This document shows, one piece after another, positions 25,779-33,962 of a stretch of 64,000 nucleotides of DNA. Made by a program: the position numbers and the translations under genes. The stretch spans positions 124,001 to 188,000 of the forward strand of contig JADCGL010000017.1 in the NCBI GenBank assembly GCA_020248985.1, in the 5' to 3' direction. Each line of letters begins with the position of its first letter. The stretch's first letter is position 1. This DNA is from Telmatospirillum sp. GTDB lineage: Bacteria > Pseudomonadota > Alphaproteobacteria > CACIAM-22H2. The notes beneath the pieces were generated by a model, which was not told where the DNA came from, did no database searches, and was given only the letters and a program-made list of their open reading frames with translations.

Positions 25779-25868
25779 GTGACCGACCCGAATAAGAGCG
25801 CCAAGGGCGCGTTGTGCTTGTGTCGAACGGCTGCTTTCGGCGCCTGGGCGAATGGAGCGCTTTCGTGA
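25779..25868 (+). CDS. Possible 29-residue leader ORF coupled to the ECF sigma gene
   Basis: A GTG at 25779 preceded by GAGG eight bases upstream opens a 29-codon frame. Its TGA (25866-25868) overlaps the GTG start of the sigma factor gene in a GTGA arrangement. The product would be small, with two Cys in ALCLCRTAAF. It does not resemble NepR, the anti-sigma factor that precedes ecfG in many alphaproteobacteria. It may be a leader peptide that couples translation, or chance. Confidence 0.35.
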   Translation: MTDPNKSAKGALCLCRTAAFGAWANGALS

Positions 25869-26401
25869 ACGACGAAACGCTCAACCAGCTGCGCGCCGAA
25901 ATGGTCGAATTGCTGCCCCGGCTGCGGCGCTTTGCGCGCGGCCTCGCCGGAGCGCCCGACCAGGCCGACGATCTGGTGCAGTCCGCGTGCGAACGCGCCC
26001 TTGCCCGGATCGACCAGTACCAGCCGGGTACGCGGCTCGACAGCTGGATGTTCCGCATCGTCCAGACCATCTATTTGGACGACCGGCGGGCGGTCAAGGT
26101 GCGCACCGGCGAAGGCCGGATCGACGCAAGCTTGGTCGAAGACGAACTTGCTTTCGACGGCGGACGCGGCCTGGAAGCGCACATGACCTACGAAGCGGTG
26201 CGCGCCGCGATCGCCCAACTGCCCGACGAACAGCGCGTGGTGCTGACGTTCGTGTGCATCGAAGGGCAGAGCTACAAGGAAGCCGCAGCCTCGCTGGGGA
26301 TTCCGATCGGAACGGTGATGAGCCGCCTCGCGCGCGCGCGGGCGGCCCTCGCCAAGCGCATGGGCGAAAGCGGTGCTTCGCTGTCGGCCCCTGCAGAGTA
26401 G
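25865..26401 (+). CDS. ECF-family RNA polymerase sigma factor
   Basis: The 178-residue protein has the two ECF domains. Region 2 (about residues 10-80) includes ADDLVQSACERAL and SWMFRIVQTIYLDDRR, and region 4 (about 115-165) includes LPDEQRVVLTFV and a helix-turn-helix in SLGIPIGTVMSRLARAR. It redirects RNA polymerase to stress or envelope promoters. The GTG at 25865 is chosen because GGAG lies seven bases upstream and family similarity begins there; a GTG at 25814 is possible but adds an unrelated Cys-containing extension. The anti-sigma gene follows after 21 bases. Confidence 0.9.
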   Translation: MNDETLNQLRAEMVELLPRLRRFARGLAGAPDQADDLVQSACERALARIDQYQPGTRLDSWMFRIVQTIYLDDRRAVKVRTGEGRIDASLVEDELAFDGGRGLEAHMTYEAVRAAIAQLPDEQRVVLTFVCIEGQSYKEAAASLGIPIGTVMSRLARARAALAKRMGESGASLSAPAE

Positions 26402-26422
26402 AAGAGAAGGACGATTGCCGCC

Positions 26423-27487
26423 ATGAGCCAAGCCCGTTTCGACGACGAAAGTCTGATGCGCTATGCCGACGGCACAGCCGCGTCCGACGAAGTGTCGGCG
26501 ATCGAAGCGGCCCTGTGCGGCGACGCTTCTTTGCTGCGGCGCGTGACGATGTTCCGCGAGACGGCCGCTTTGGCGCATGCCGCCATGAACGAAGTTCTGC
26601 TCGAGCCTGTCCCGCAGCGCCTGATCGACACGGTGCTGCGCGCACCTGCAGCACAAAAAGCGGCGATCGACGACGAAACGCTGATGGCCTATGCCGATGG
26701 TGCCCTCGATGCCGCCGCCGCCGCGCGCGTGGCGGCGCGGGCCGCCGGCGACCGCGACACGGCCGCGCGCATCGCGATGTTCCGGCAGACCGGTGCAATG
26801 GCGCGCGCGGCCTTCGCCCCCGTCGTCGACGAACCGGTTCCGGCCCGGCTCGTGGCCGCGATCCAGAATGCCAAAGCGCCGGCCAACATCGTCGCGTTCG
26901 CGGCAAAGCCCGCCGCACGCTCGAAAACACGCACCTGGGCGGGGGCGGCGATCGCGGCCTCGCTGCTGCTGTTCGTGGGCCTTGGCGCGGGCGGGGTATT
27001 CACGGGCAAGCTCGACCCGGTGCTCGGCGGCATCCAGTTCGCCTCGAGCGACCGCTGGCTCGAAAACGTCGCCGGCTTCTATTCGGTGGCGGAAGCTACG
27101 CAAGCGAGCGAAGGCCGCCTGCTGGTCGATTTCACGGCCGCCGACGTGCCCGAACTCGGCAAATGGTTCGGCGCCAAGCTCAACCGCAATCTCGCCATTC
27201 CCGATCTCGCCGCGCACGGCTTCGAGCTGCAGGGCGGGCGCATGGTCATCGTCGGCGGCCGGCCGGCCGCACAGCTCATCTACACCAACAGCGCCAACGA
27301 GATGGTCGGCCTCGTGATCGCCTTCTCGCAGTTCAGCGAACGCGGGGCGCGCAACGAGGCGCGCCAGGGCGTCAATCTCGTGCACTGGCATCGCGGCGGC
27401 TACGGCTACGCGTTTGCCGGCCGCATCGCCCCCGAACGCCTCAAAGCGCTGGCCGACCAAGCCTGGAACGACCTCGAAGCGATCTGA
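26423..27487 (+). CDS. Anti-sigma factor with duplicated N-terminal domain
   Basis: The 354-residue protein is a membrane-bound anti-sigma factor. Residues 6-74 and 82-151 are two copies of the same cytoplasmic domain: DDESLMRYADG and EPVPQRL in the first, DDETLMAYADG and EPVPARL in the second. One membrane helix (about 171-193) follows, and then a periplasmic domain of about 160 residues without a recognised fold. It would hold the ECF sigma factor encoded upstream at the membrane until a periplasmic signal acts. Most relatives have a single N-terminal domain. The copies have diverged, and no Zn-binding HxxxCxxC motif is present. Confidence 0.85.
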   Translation: MSQARFDDESLMRYADGTAASDEVSAIEAALCGDASLLRRVTMFRETAALAHAAMNEVLLEPVPQRLIDTVLRAPAAQKAAIDDETLMAYADGALDAAAAARVAARAAGDRDTAARIAMFRQTGAMARAAFAPVVDEPVPARLVAAIQNAKAPANIVAFAAKPAARSKTRTWAGAAIAASLLLFVGLGAGGVFTGKLDPVLGGIQFASSDRWLENVAGFYSVAEATQASEGRLLVDFTAADVPELGKWFGAKLNRNLAIPDLAAHGFELQGGRMVIVGGRPAAQLIYTNSANEMVGLVIAFSQFSERGARNEARQGVNLVHWHRGGYGYAFAGRIAPERLKALADQAWNDLEAI

Positions 27488-27493
27488 CGGCGT

Positions 27494-28954
27494 TTAGCGC
27501 TGGCCGAGTAGCGGCTCGGTGAAGGTCGCGTAGGCGTGGAAGAAGCGGTAGATGTTCGCGACGTAGGTCACCGTCTCGTCGCCCACGCTCTGCTGCACGA
27601 TGCGCTCCACGTTGCCGAACCAGACATTGGGATCGAGCCCTTGCGCGCGCGCGCGGACGCGCAGGCGCTGGATGCGGTTGGGACCGGCATTGTAGGCGGC
27701 GATCGCGAACAGGATGCGCTGCGAGGGTTCGATCTCCGGATCGTCGAAATAGCGATCGCGGATGCGCGCCATATAGGCGATGCCGGCGGCGACGTTGGTC
27801 TCTTCCTCGCCGATGTCGGGATAGCCGATCTCGGCGGCCGTCGGTGCCATCAGTTGCATGATGCCGATGGCACCCACGGCGCTGCGCGCGTGCTGGTTGA
27901 GGCGCGATTCCTGGAAGCCTTGGGCGGCCATCAGCATCCAGTCGAAGCCGTGCGTGTCGGCATGGGTGCGGAAATAGGACGACAAGCGTGCCAGCTTCGC
28001 GCGCTCGTCGCCCTCGAGCGGATTGGCGAGGGTGCGCACGCTCTGGATATACTGGCTCAAGAGCTGCGCGTCGCTGGCCGGCTTGGACTTGTTGCGCTTG
28101 GCGAAAAACGCGTCGGCGGCGGCGCGCAACATCTTGTCCTCATGCCGAAAGCCCCAGGCGATGGCCCCGCCCTGCGCGATCTTCACGTTCGTCGGCGCGA
28201 TATTCGGCAGCACGCGCGTCCAAAGCGCCGCCAAATGCGAATCGACGACCGTGATGTCGAAAATGCCCGACGACACCATCTCGAGCTTGTCTTCGTCGGC
28301 GAGAACGGGATCGAGCGCGACGATTTCGACCGGCGCGCGGCCCTCGGCGGCGAAGCGGCGGTTGAGGACTTGCAGATGCTCGTGATAGCTCGTGGCGACG
28401 CGCACCGACAGGCGGCGGCCGGACAGATCCTCGAGCCGGCGCGGGGCGTCCGAGCCTTTGCGCGCGACGATCACCTCGTCGATGTTGCGCAAATACGGGC
28501 GAGAAAAGCGGATCTGGGCGCTGCGCGTCGGCGTGACAGTCATGCCAGAAGCGATCACGTCGCCGCGCCCGGCCAGCAGCGCCGGGATCAGATCCTCGAA
28601 CGCGACCGGCACGAACAGCACGCGGATTTGCGGCTGGCCGCGCTTGCGCTCGCGGTTGAGATGGCGCGCGAATTCGTGCGCAAGCTCTGCTTCGAATCCG
28701 CGCACCTCGCCACGCACTAGCTGGAAATCCGTGCGCGTCGGGGCGACCAGCACGCGCAGCATCCCGCGCTTGCGGATCTCGGCCACATCGCCGGCATAGC
28801 GGATGTCGGAAAGATCGAGCAGCTCCGAACCGTCGGGCAGCTCTTCTTCGAGATCGGCATCCGGCTTTTGCGCGAATGCCGCGCCGACGGGTGCCAGCAG
28901 CACGAGGAGGGCGGCCAGCAGAACGCGGCAGAAGCGGGCGAAGGATTGCGGCAT
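27494..28954 (-). CDS. MltF-like membrane-bound lytic murein transglycosylase
   Basis: The 486-residue protein has a signal sequence (residues 1-28), a family-3 solute-binding domain (about 60-300, starting at RKRGMLRVLVAPT with the DVIASGMTVTPTR signature), and a C-terminal SLT domain (about 335-480). The catalytic Glu lies in AAQGFQESRLNQHA, followed by GAIGIMQLM. This is the MltF arrangement, in which the binding domain regulates cleavage of peptidoglycan glycan strands. No lipobox Cys is visible, so it may be soluble or anchored by the N-terminus. It lies 13 bases after the GDPD gene and converges on the sigma/anti-sigma pair. Confidence 0.9.
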   Translation of the reverse strand: MPQSFARFCRVLLAALLVLLAPVGAAFAQKPDADLEEELPDGSELLDLSDIRYAGDVAEIRKRGMLRVLVAPTRTDFQLVRGEVRGFEAELAHEFARHLNRERKRGQPQIRVLFVPVAFEDLIPALLAGRGDVIASGMTVTPTRSAQIRFSRPYLRNIDEVIVARKGSDAPRRLEDLSGRRLSVRVATSYHEHLQVLNRRFAAEGRAPVEIVALDPVLADEDKLEMVSSGIFDITVVDSHLAALWTRVLPNIAPTNVKIAQGGAIAWGFRHEDKMLRAAADAFFAKRNKSKPASDAQLLSQYIQSVRTLANPLEGDERAKLARLSSYFRTHADTHGFDWMLMAAQGFQESRLNQHARSAVGAIGIMQLMAPTAAEIGYPDIGEEETNVAAGIAYMARIRDRYFDDPEIEPSQRILFAIAAYNAGPNRIQRLRVRARAQGLDPNVWFGNVERIVQQSVGDETVTYVANIYRFFHAYATFTEPLLGQR

Positions 28955-28967
28955 GGCCCCCGAATTC

Positions 28968-29699
28968 CTATCCCGCCAGCGCTTTTGCGATGTCGGCCGG
29001 GCGGTCGGTAATGATGCTGTCCACCCCCCAGGCGACCAGTTCACGCGCGCGCGCAGGCTCGTTGACGGTCCAGACCAGCGCCTTCATGCCGGCTTCCTTG
29101 ATGTCGCGCACGAGCTGGCGCGTGAGATGCTTCCAGCCAGGGTGGATTGCAACACAGCCGAGCGCTTCGGCGTCCGCGCGCCAGCTGCGGCCGAGCTCTT
29201 CGGCGAGATAACCGCGCGGCAACGACGGGGCCGTTGCTTGTGCGGCTGCCAGCGATTGCCGCTTGAAGCTCGACACGATGGGCGTGGGCCCGCGCCAATT
29301 GGCCAGCACGGACGCGCAAGCGCGCTCGGCCGTTTCGGCTTCGCGGCCCGGGCAGGGTTTGATCTCGATATTGAAGCCCATGCCGAGGCTTGCCATCAGC
29401 GCCATGGCTTCTTCGAGCGTCGGGATGGTTTCGCCCTTGAACGCAGGCCCGAACCACGCACCGGCATCGAGCTTTTTGATCTCGGCGAGCGTGGCCTCGG
29501 CGACAGGGCCTTTGCCGTTGCTCGTGCGATCGAGCGTTTCGTCGTGCATCAGCACGACCGCGTTGTCTTTGGTGAGTTTGGCGTCGAACTCGATCCAGGT
29601 CGCGCCTTCTTCATGGGCGCGGCGGATGGCGACGAGCGTGTTCTCGGGCGCGTTGGCTTTGGCGCCACGATGGCCGACGATGCGGGGCGGGTTGATCAT
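28968..29699 (-). CDS. ugpQ: Glycerophosphodiester phosphodiesterase
   Basis: The 243-residue protein is a GDPD-family TIM barrel with all catalytic residues visible: His10 (GHRG), the metal ligands Glu37 and Asp39 (WIEFDAKL), and His52 (LMHDETLDRT). It splits glycerophosphodiesters into glycerol-3-phosphate and an alcohol. It lacks a signal peptide, so it is cytosolic like UgpQ. A strong terminator for pnp lies just upstream, so it has its own promoter; the downstream MltF-like gene is probably cotranscribed. Confidence 0.9.
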   Translation of the reverse strand: MINPPRIVGHRGAKANAPENTLVAIRRAHEEGATWIEFDAKLTKDNAVVLMHDETLDRTSNGKGPVAEATLAEIKKLDAGAWFGPAFKGETIPTLEEAMALMASLGMGFNIEIKPCPGREAETAERACASVLANWRGPTPIVSSFKRQSLAAAQATAPSLPRGYLAEELGRSWRADAEALGCVAIHPGWKHLTRQLVRDIKEAGMKALVWTVNEPARARELVAWGVDSIITDRPADIAKALAG

Positions 29700-29725
29700 C
29701 GAGAGCGATCCTCGAGAGGGTCAAG

Positions 29726-29760
29726 AAAAACCCCCGCCGGAGCAGATGCTCCGGCGGGGG
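29726..29760 (-). terminator. Rho-independent terminator of pnp
   Basis: A near-perfect stem of up to 14 base pairs (29731-29744 with 29747-29760), closing on a small loop, is followed on the minus strand by five T residues (29726-29730). It lies 33 bases beyond the pnp stop codon and ends the rbfA-truB-rpsO-pnp unit. Confidence 0.92.
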
Positions 29761-29792
29761 CTTGTTCGTTCAAACCGCGTCCATCCCCAAGC

Positions 29793-31928
29793 CTACTCGG
29801 CCGAGGGGGCGGGCTTCTTGTCGAACTGGTCGGAGATGTCGGCACCCGTCGCCTGATCGACGCGGCGCATCGACAGCTTGACCTTGCCGCGATCGTCGAA
29901 GCCGATCAGCTTCACCTTGACCGAATCGCCGACCTTGACCACGTCGCCGGTCTTCTCGACGCGGCGCGGAGCAAGTTCGGAGATGTGGACGAGGCCATCC
30001 TTCGAGCCCATGAAGTTCACGAAGGCGCCGAAATCCATGATCTTGACGACCTTGCCGGTATAGATCGCGTTCATCTCGGGCTCGGAGACGATGCCCTTGA
30101 TCCAGTCGATCGCCTTCTTGGCGTTTTCTTCCGAGACCGAGGCGACCTTGATCGTGCCGTCGTCTTCGATGTCGATCTTGCAGCCCGTCTGTTCGACGAT
30201 CTCGCGGATGACCTTGCCGCCGGTGCCGATGACTTCGCGGATCTTGTCCTTCGGCACCTGGAACGTCGTGATGCGCGGCGCATTCTTCGAGACTTCCTGG
30301 CGCGGGTCGTTGAGACCCTTGGCCATTTCGCCCAGAATATGCAGACGCCCGTCCTTGGCCTGGCCGAGAGCGATCTTCATGATGTTCTCGTCGATCGACG
30401 TGATCTTCAAGTCCATCTGCAGGGCCGTGACGCCCTTTTCAGTCCCCGCCACTTTGAAATCCATGTCGCCGAGATGGTCTTCGTCGCCGAGGATGTCGGT
30501 CAGCACCGCAAAGGCGCGGTCTTCCTTGATGAGGCCCATGGCGATGCCGGCGACGGGCCGCGGCAGCGGCACGCCCGCATCCATCATGGCAAGCGAAGTG
30601 CCGCATACGGTCGCCATCGACGACGAACCGTTGGACTCCGTGATCTCCGACACGACGCGGATCGTGTAGGGGAACTTGTCCTTGGGCGGCAGCAGCGGCC
30701 GGATCGCGCGCCAGGCGAGCTTGCCGTGGCCGATTTCGCGCCGACCGGGCGAACCCATGCGCTTGGCTTCGCCGACCGAGTAGGGCGGGAAGTTGTAGTG
30801 CAGCATGAAGTGCTCGCGATATTCGCCTTCGAGTGCGTCGATGATCTGCTCGTCGTCGCCGGTTCCGAGTGTGGCCACGACCAGCGCCTGGGTTTCGCCG
30901 CGCGTGAACAAAGCCGAGCCGTGCGTGCGCGGCAGGAAGCCCACTTCCGTCACGATCGGGCGCACCGTCTTGGTGTCGCGCCCGTCGATGCGACGGCCGG
31001 TATCCAAAATGTTGTCGCGCACGACCTTGGCTTCGAGTTCCTCGAACAGTCCGCCGAACACGGCGGCTTCTTCCGGAATCTCCTTCACGGTCGCAAGGGC
31101 GGCCGCCTTGACGGCGGCAACCTTGTCGCGACGCGCGAACTTGACGGGCTCGGCATAGGCCTTGCCGAGATCACCCGCAAACGCCGCGATCTTGGTTTTG
31201 ACGGCAGCCGCAACCGGCGAGGCTTGCGTGAGCGGCCACGGATCCTTGGCGGCCGTCTCGGCGAGCGCGATGATGAGGTCGATGACCGGCTGGAACGAGC
31301 GATGGCCGAACATCACGGCCCCCAGCATCGTTTCTTCCGACAATTCCTTGGCCTGCGATTCGACCATCAGCACGCCGTCTTTGGTGCCGGCCACGACGAG
31401 ATCGAGATCGCTCGTCTCGAGATCGGTCTGCAGCGGGTTGAGGCGGAACTCGCCGTTATAGACGCCGACGCGCGCCGCCCCGATCGGGCCCATGAACGGA
31501 ATGCCCGAGATCGTGAGGGCGGCCGAGCAGCCGACCATCGCGACGATGTCGGGATCGTTTTCGAGATCGTGGCTCAGCACGGTCGCGATGACCTGCACTT
31601 CGTTGCGGAAGCCCTCGGGGAACAGCGGGCGCACCGGACGGTCGATCAGGCGGGAGACCAGCGTTTCCTTTTCCGTCGGGCGGCCTTCGCGCTTGAAGAA
31701 GCCGCCGGGGATCTTGCCGGCCGCGAAGGTCTTTTCCTGGTAGTGGACGGTCAGCGGGAAGAAATCTTGGCCGGGTTTCGCCGATTTGGCGCCCACGACC
31801 GTGCACAGCACGACCGTATCGCCGTAGGTGGCCATCACGGCCCCGTCGGCCTGGCGGGCGATCTTGCCGGTTTCGAGGACGAGCTTGCGCCCGCCCCACA
31901 TCATTTCCTTGCGAACGACGTCGAACAT
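29793..31928 (-). CDS. pnp: Polyribonucleotide nucleotidyltransferase (PNPase)
   Basis: The 711-residue protein shows the full PNPase layout: two RNase PH domains ([15 protein letters not shown] at the start, RKDKFP-type conserved core and [18 protein letters not shown] in the second), a KH domain ([16 protein letters not shown] near residue 560) and an S1 domain ([20 protein letters not shown]). It degrades RNA 3' to 5' with phosphate and is part of the RNA degradosome. The ATG at 31928 is fixed by the conserved N-terminus. It follows rpsO across a 279-base spacer that holds the rpsO terminator, as in the classic rpsO-pnp operon. Confidence 0.98.
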   Translation of the reverse strand: MFDVVRKEMMWGGRKLVLETGKIARQADGAVMATYGDTVVLCTVVGAKSAKPGQDFFPLTVHYQEKTFAAGKIPGGFFKREGRPTEKETLVSRLIDRPVRPLFPEGFRNEVQVIATVLSHDLENDPDIVAMVGCSAALTISGIPFMGPIGAARVGVYNGEFRLNPLQTDLETSDLDLVVAGTKDGVLMVESQAKELSEETMLGAVMFGHRSFQPVIDLIIALAETAAKDPWPLTQASPVAAAVKTKIAAFAGDLGKAYAEPVKFARRDKVAAVKAAALATVKEIPEEAAVFGGLFEELEAKVVRDNILDTGRRIDGRDTKTVRPIVTEVGFLPRTHGSALFTRGETQALVVATLGTGDDEQIIDALEGEYREHFMLHYNFPPYSVGEAKRMGSPGRREIGHGKLAWRAIRPLLPPKDKFPYTIRVVSEITESNGSSSMATVCGTSLAMMDAGVPLPRPVAGIAMGLIKEDRAFAVLTDILGDEDHLGDMDFKVAGTEKGVTALQMDLKITSIDENIMKIALGQAKDGRLHILGEMAKGLNDPRQEVSKNAPRITTFQVPKDKIREVIGTGGKVIREIVEQTGCKIDIEDDGTIKVASVSEENAKKAIDWIKGIVSEPEMNAIYTGKVVKIMDFGAFVNFMGSKDGLVHISELAPRRVEKTGDVVKVGDSVKVKLIGFDDRGKVKLSMRRVDQATGADISDQFDKKPAPSAE

Positions 31929-31970
31929 GGAATTACTCTCTTTCTTTCTGCCGCGTACGGACCCGCCGAC

Positions 31971-31988
31971 GCGCATCCCGTGATGCGC
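31971..31988 (-). other. Hairpin in the pnp leader
   Basis: GCGCATC (31971-31977) pairs perfectly with GATGCGC (31982-31988) around a four-base loop, 43 bases before the pnp start codon. In enteric bacteria the pnp leader is cut by RNase III and used for autoregulation; this stem is much shorter, so only a general leader structure can be claimed. Confidence 0.35.
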
Positions 31989-32123
31989 GCGACGTGGCGA
32001 CGGTTGCGAAAGCCCGGATGGCCCTCGCCCCAACCGGCGCCGCCCCTGTCAATTGGGACGTCGAATATGGGTTGCGCGGCGTCGTACGACGGACCGCCGC
32101 GCGGGGTGTTTGGCTGGAATCGG

Positions 32124-32176
32124 AAAAAAGCGCGCGCCGCATCTGCCCCGGCTTCGGGTACGGATGCCGCGCGCGC
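32124..32176 (-). terminator. Terminator/attenuator after rpsO
   Basis: On the minus strand a stem of 13 pairs with one mismatch (32130-32142 with 32164-32176), capped by an inner CCCG/CGGG hairpin, is followed by six T residues (32124-32129). It begins 32 bases after the rpsO stop and would reduce read-through into pnp. Confidence 0.85.
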
Positions 32177-32207
32177 TTCGGTCGGTGGAAGGTCAAGCAG
32201 TCCGCTT

Positions 32208-32477
32208 TTAGCGACGCAGGTCGAGGCGCCCGATCAGCGTCTCGTAGCGCTTCTTGTCTTTCGACTTCAGATAATCGAGCAGCGAGCGGCGCTGGCCGAC
32301 CATCATCAAAAGGCCGCGGCGCGAATGGAAGTCCTTCTTGTGGGTCGTCAGATGCTCGGACAGTTCCTTTATGCGCTCCGACAGGAGGGCAACCTGGACT
32401 TCCGGCGAGCCCGTATCGCCCTTTTTGACGGCATAGGCTTCGACGATTTCGGTCTTGCGTGCGGCGTTCATCGACAT
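32208..32477 (-). CDS. rpsO: 30S ribosomal protein S15
   Basis: The 89-residue protein has the standard S15 length and sequence, with [37 protein letters not shown] and the C-terminal [13 protein letters not shown]. It binds 16S rRNA helices 20-22 in the central domain of the small subunit. AAGGAG lies seven bases before the ATG at 32477. It starts 17 bases after truB ends and is followed by a terminator and pnp, the normal bacterial order. Confidence 0.98.
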   Translation of the reverse strand: MSMNAARKTEIVEAYAVKKGDTGSPEVQVALLSERIKELSEHLTTHKKDFHSRRGLLMMVGQRRSLLDYLKSKDKKRYETLIGRLDLRR

Positions 32478-32494
32478 CGGTCTCTCCTTGGACC

Positions 32495-33403
32495 CTAGAG
32501 GTTGAAGACGCGCGTGGGGCGCAAAGTCGCACCGTCGGACGCTGCAAGTGCGACCAGCTTGCCGTCGCAAAAAACGACAAGCACGGGCGCCTCGAGCGGG
32601 GATGGTTCCACGCGGGGGTCTCGCAAAGCCTGGCCCCTTCGAAGGGCGGCGGCTTGTTCTGCGGTCACGGCCAGAGCCGGGATGTCGTCCAGCACGGTCT
32701 CAACCGGGGCGAGGACCCCAAAGCGGGCGGGACTATGCCCAAAACCCTCCAGTTTTTCCAGGGAAATCGCGGCATCGAGGCGAAATCGGCCGACCGCCGT
32801 GCGCCGCAATTCCGTCACATGTGCGCACGTGCCAAGCGCCTGTGCGAGGTCGCGACCGAGGCTGCGCACATAGGTGCCCTTGCCGCAGGCGACCCGGAAG
32901 CGGGCGGTGTCGGCATCCGCTGGCCCTAGATATTCAAGCTTGTGGATCAAGACCTTGCGCGATGCCATCGCAACGTCTTCGCCAGCCCGGGCGCGCGCAT
33001 AAGCGCGCTCGCCGTCGATCTTGATGGCCGAATAGACCGGCGGCGTCTGGTCGATCTGACCCGCAAACCGGCCCAGAACGCCCGCAATCTGGGCGTCGGT
33101 CGGGCGAATGTCGGAGGTGGCCACGACCGCCCCCTCGCGATCATCCGTCGCCGTCGCCTCGCCCCAGCGCACCGTGAATTCGTATTCTTTGTCGCCGTCC
33201 ACGAGATAGGGCAGCGTTTTGGTGGCCTCGCCGAGTGCTATCGGCAGCACGCCCGTGGCCAGCGGATCGAGCGTGCCGGCGTGCCCGCCCTTGGCCGCAT
33301 TGAACACGCGCCGCACGCGGCCGAGCGCTTGGGTCGAAGACAGGCCGAGCGGTTTGTCGAGCAGCACCCAGCCGTCGATCTTGTCGCGTTTGGCGGCGCT
33401 CAC
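32495..33403 (-). CDS. truB: tRNA pseudouridine(55) synthase TruB
   Basis: The 302-residue protein has the TruB motifs: [15 protein letters not shown] at the N-terminus, the catalytic Asp in [31 protein letters not shown], and [14 protein letters not shown]. It makes pseudouridine at position 55 of tRNAs. Translation begins with GTG at 33403, which overlaps the TGA of rbfA as GTGA; the open frame extends further upstream but that is rbfA in another frame. It forms part of rbfA-truB-rpsO-pnp. Confidence 0.96.
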   Translation of the reverse strand: MSAAKRDKIDGWVLLDKPLGLSSTQALGRVRRVFNAAKGGHAGTLDPLATGVLPIALGEATKTLPYLVDGDKEYEFTVRWGEATATDDREGAVVATSDIRPTDAQIAGVLGRFAGQIDQTPPVYSAIKIDGERAYARARAGEDVAMASRKVLIHKLEYLGPADADTARFRVACGKGTYVRSLGRDLAQALGTCAHVTELRRTAVGRFRLDAAISLEKLEGFGHSPARFGVLAPVETVLDDIPALAVTAEQAAALRRGQALRDPRVEPSPLEAPVLVVFCDGKLVALAASDGATLRPTRVFNL

Positions 33404-33858
33404 GCTTTTTTCTTGGCCCGGCGCTTTGGTGCCGGCTTCTCCGGCGGCGGCGGGTTTATGTCGGCGGCGACCTTGGGATCGCGCAAAGCGCGGTCGATGC
33501 GCTCGGCATAGTCGAACGAGGTGTCGCGCTGGAAATGCCATTCGGGCGCCATGCGCAGATCCACGCGCCGCGCGATCTCGCCGCGAATATAGGCGCGCGC
33601 GCGGCCGAGTGCCGCGATCGTGGGCTCGGCACCGACGCTGCCGAGCGTGGTGACGAACGCGGTCGCGTGTTTGAGATCGGGGGCGACGCGCACTTCGCCG
33701 ATCGTGATGCTGAGCGTGTCCTGCAGATCGGGATCGCGGAAATGCCCGTCGCGCAGCACCTCGATAAGGGCGCGGCGCAACGCTTCGCCCACGCGCAATT
33801 GGCGCTGCGATGCCCCTTCGCTCGAATGTCCCCGACCCAAATGCCCAGCGCGTTTCAT
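33400..33858 (-). CDS. rbfA: Ribosome-binding factor A
   Basis: The 152-residue protein matches RbfA: QRQLRVGEALRRALIEVL near the start, ITIGEVRVAPDLKHATAFVT in the KH-like core, and FDYAERIDRALRD near the end. A basic Pro/Lys-rich tail (PPPPEKPAPKRRAKKK) extends it. RbfA matures the 5' end of 16S rRNA in the 30S subunit. The ATG at 33858 opens the family region. In most bacteria nusA and infB lie just upstream in the same operon; here the upstream neighbour is a divergent exported protein gene, so this is the first gene of the unit. Confidence 0.95.
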   Translation of the reverse strand: MKRAGHLGRGHSSEGASQRQLRVGEALRRALIEVLRDGHFRDPDLQDTLSITIGEVRVAPDLKHATAFVTTLGSVGAEPTIAALGRARAYIRGEIARRVDLRMAPEWHFQRDTSFDYAERIDRALRDPKVAADINPPPPEKPAPKRRAKKKA

Positions 33859-33909
33859 GGCTGCCCTTTTAGCCCAAATGCGCGCGAGCGCAAAGCGGCC
33901 GGAGGGCGA

Positions 33910-33938
33910 TTGACAGGCGACAGCGTGCCCGGTATCGT
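33910..33938 (+). promoter_or_regulatory. Predicted sigma-70-type promoter
   Basis: TTGACA (33910-33915), a perfect -35 box, and TATCGT (33933-33938) are separated by 17 bases. The site lies 25 bases before the start of the exported hypothetical gene at 33963 and inside the rbfA upstream region. Confidence 0.6.
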
Positions 33939-33962
33939 GTTGAGGTTGTATCAAAGCGGGGG

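Noticed and set aside
25161-25868. NepR gene in front of the ECF sigma factor
   Set aside because: The short frame at 25779-25868 lacks the NepR helices, and the only anti-sigma gene seen lies downstream.
28803-32498. A 1231-codon open frame on the plus strand opposite MltF-like, GDPD, pnp and rpsO genes
   Set aside because: It is the antisense shadow of well-identified genes. Its product is Arg/Asp/Ala-rich without domains, the usual signature of a GC-driven open frame.
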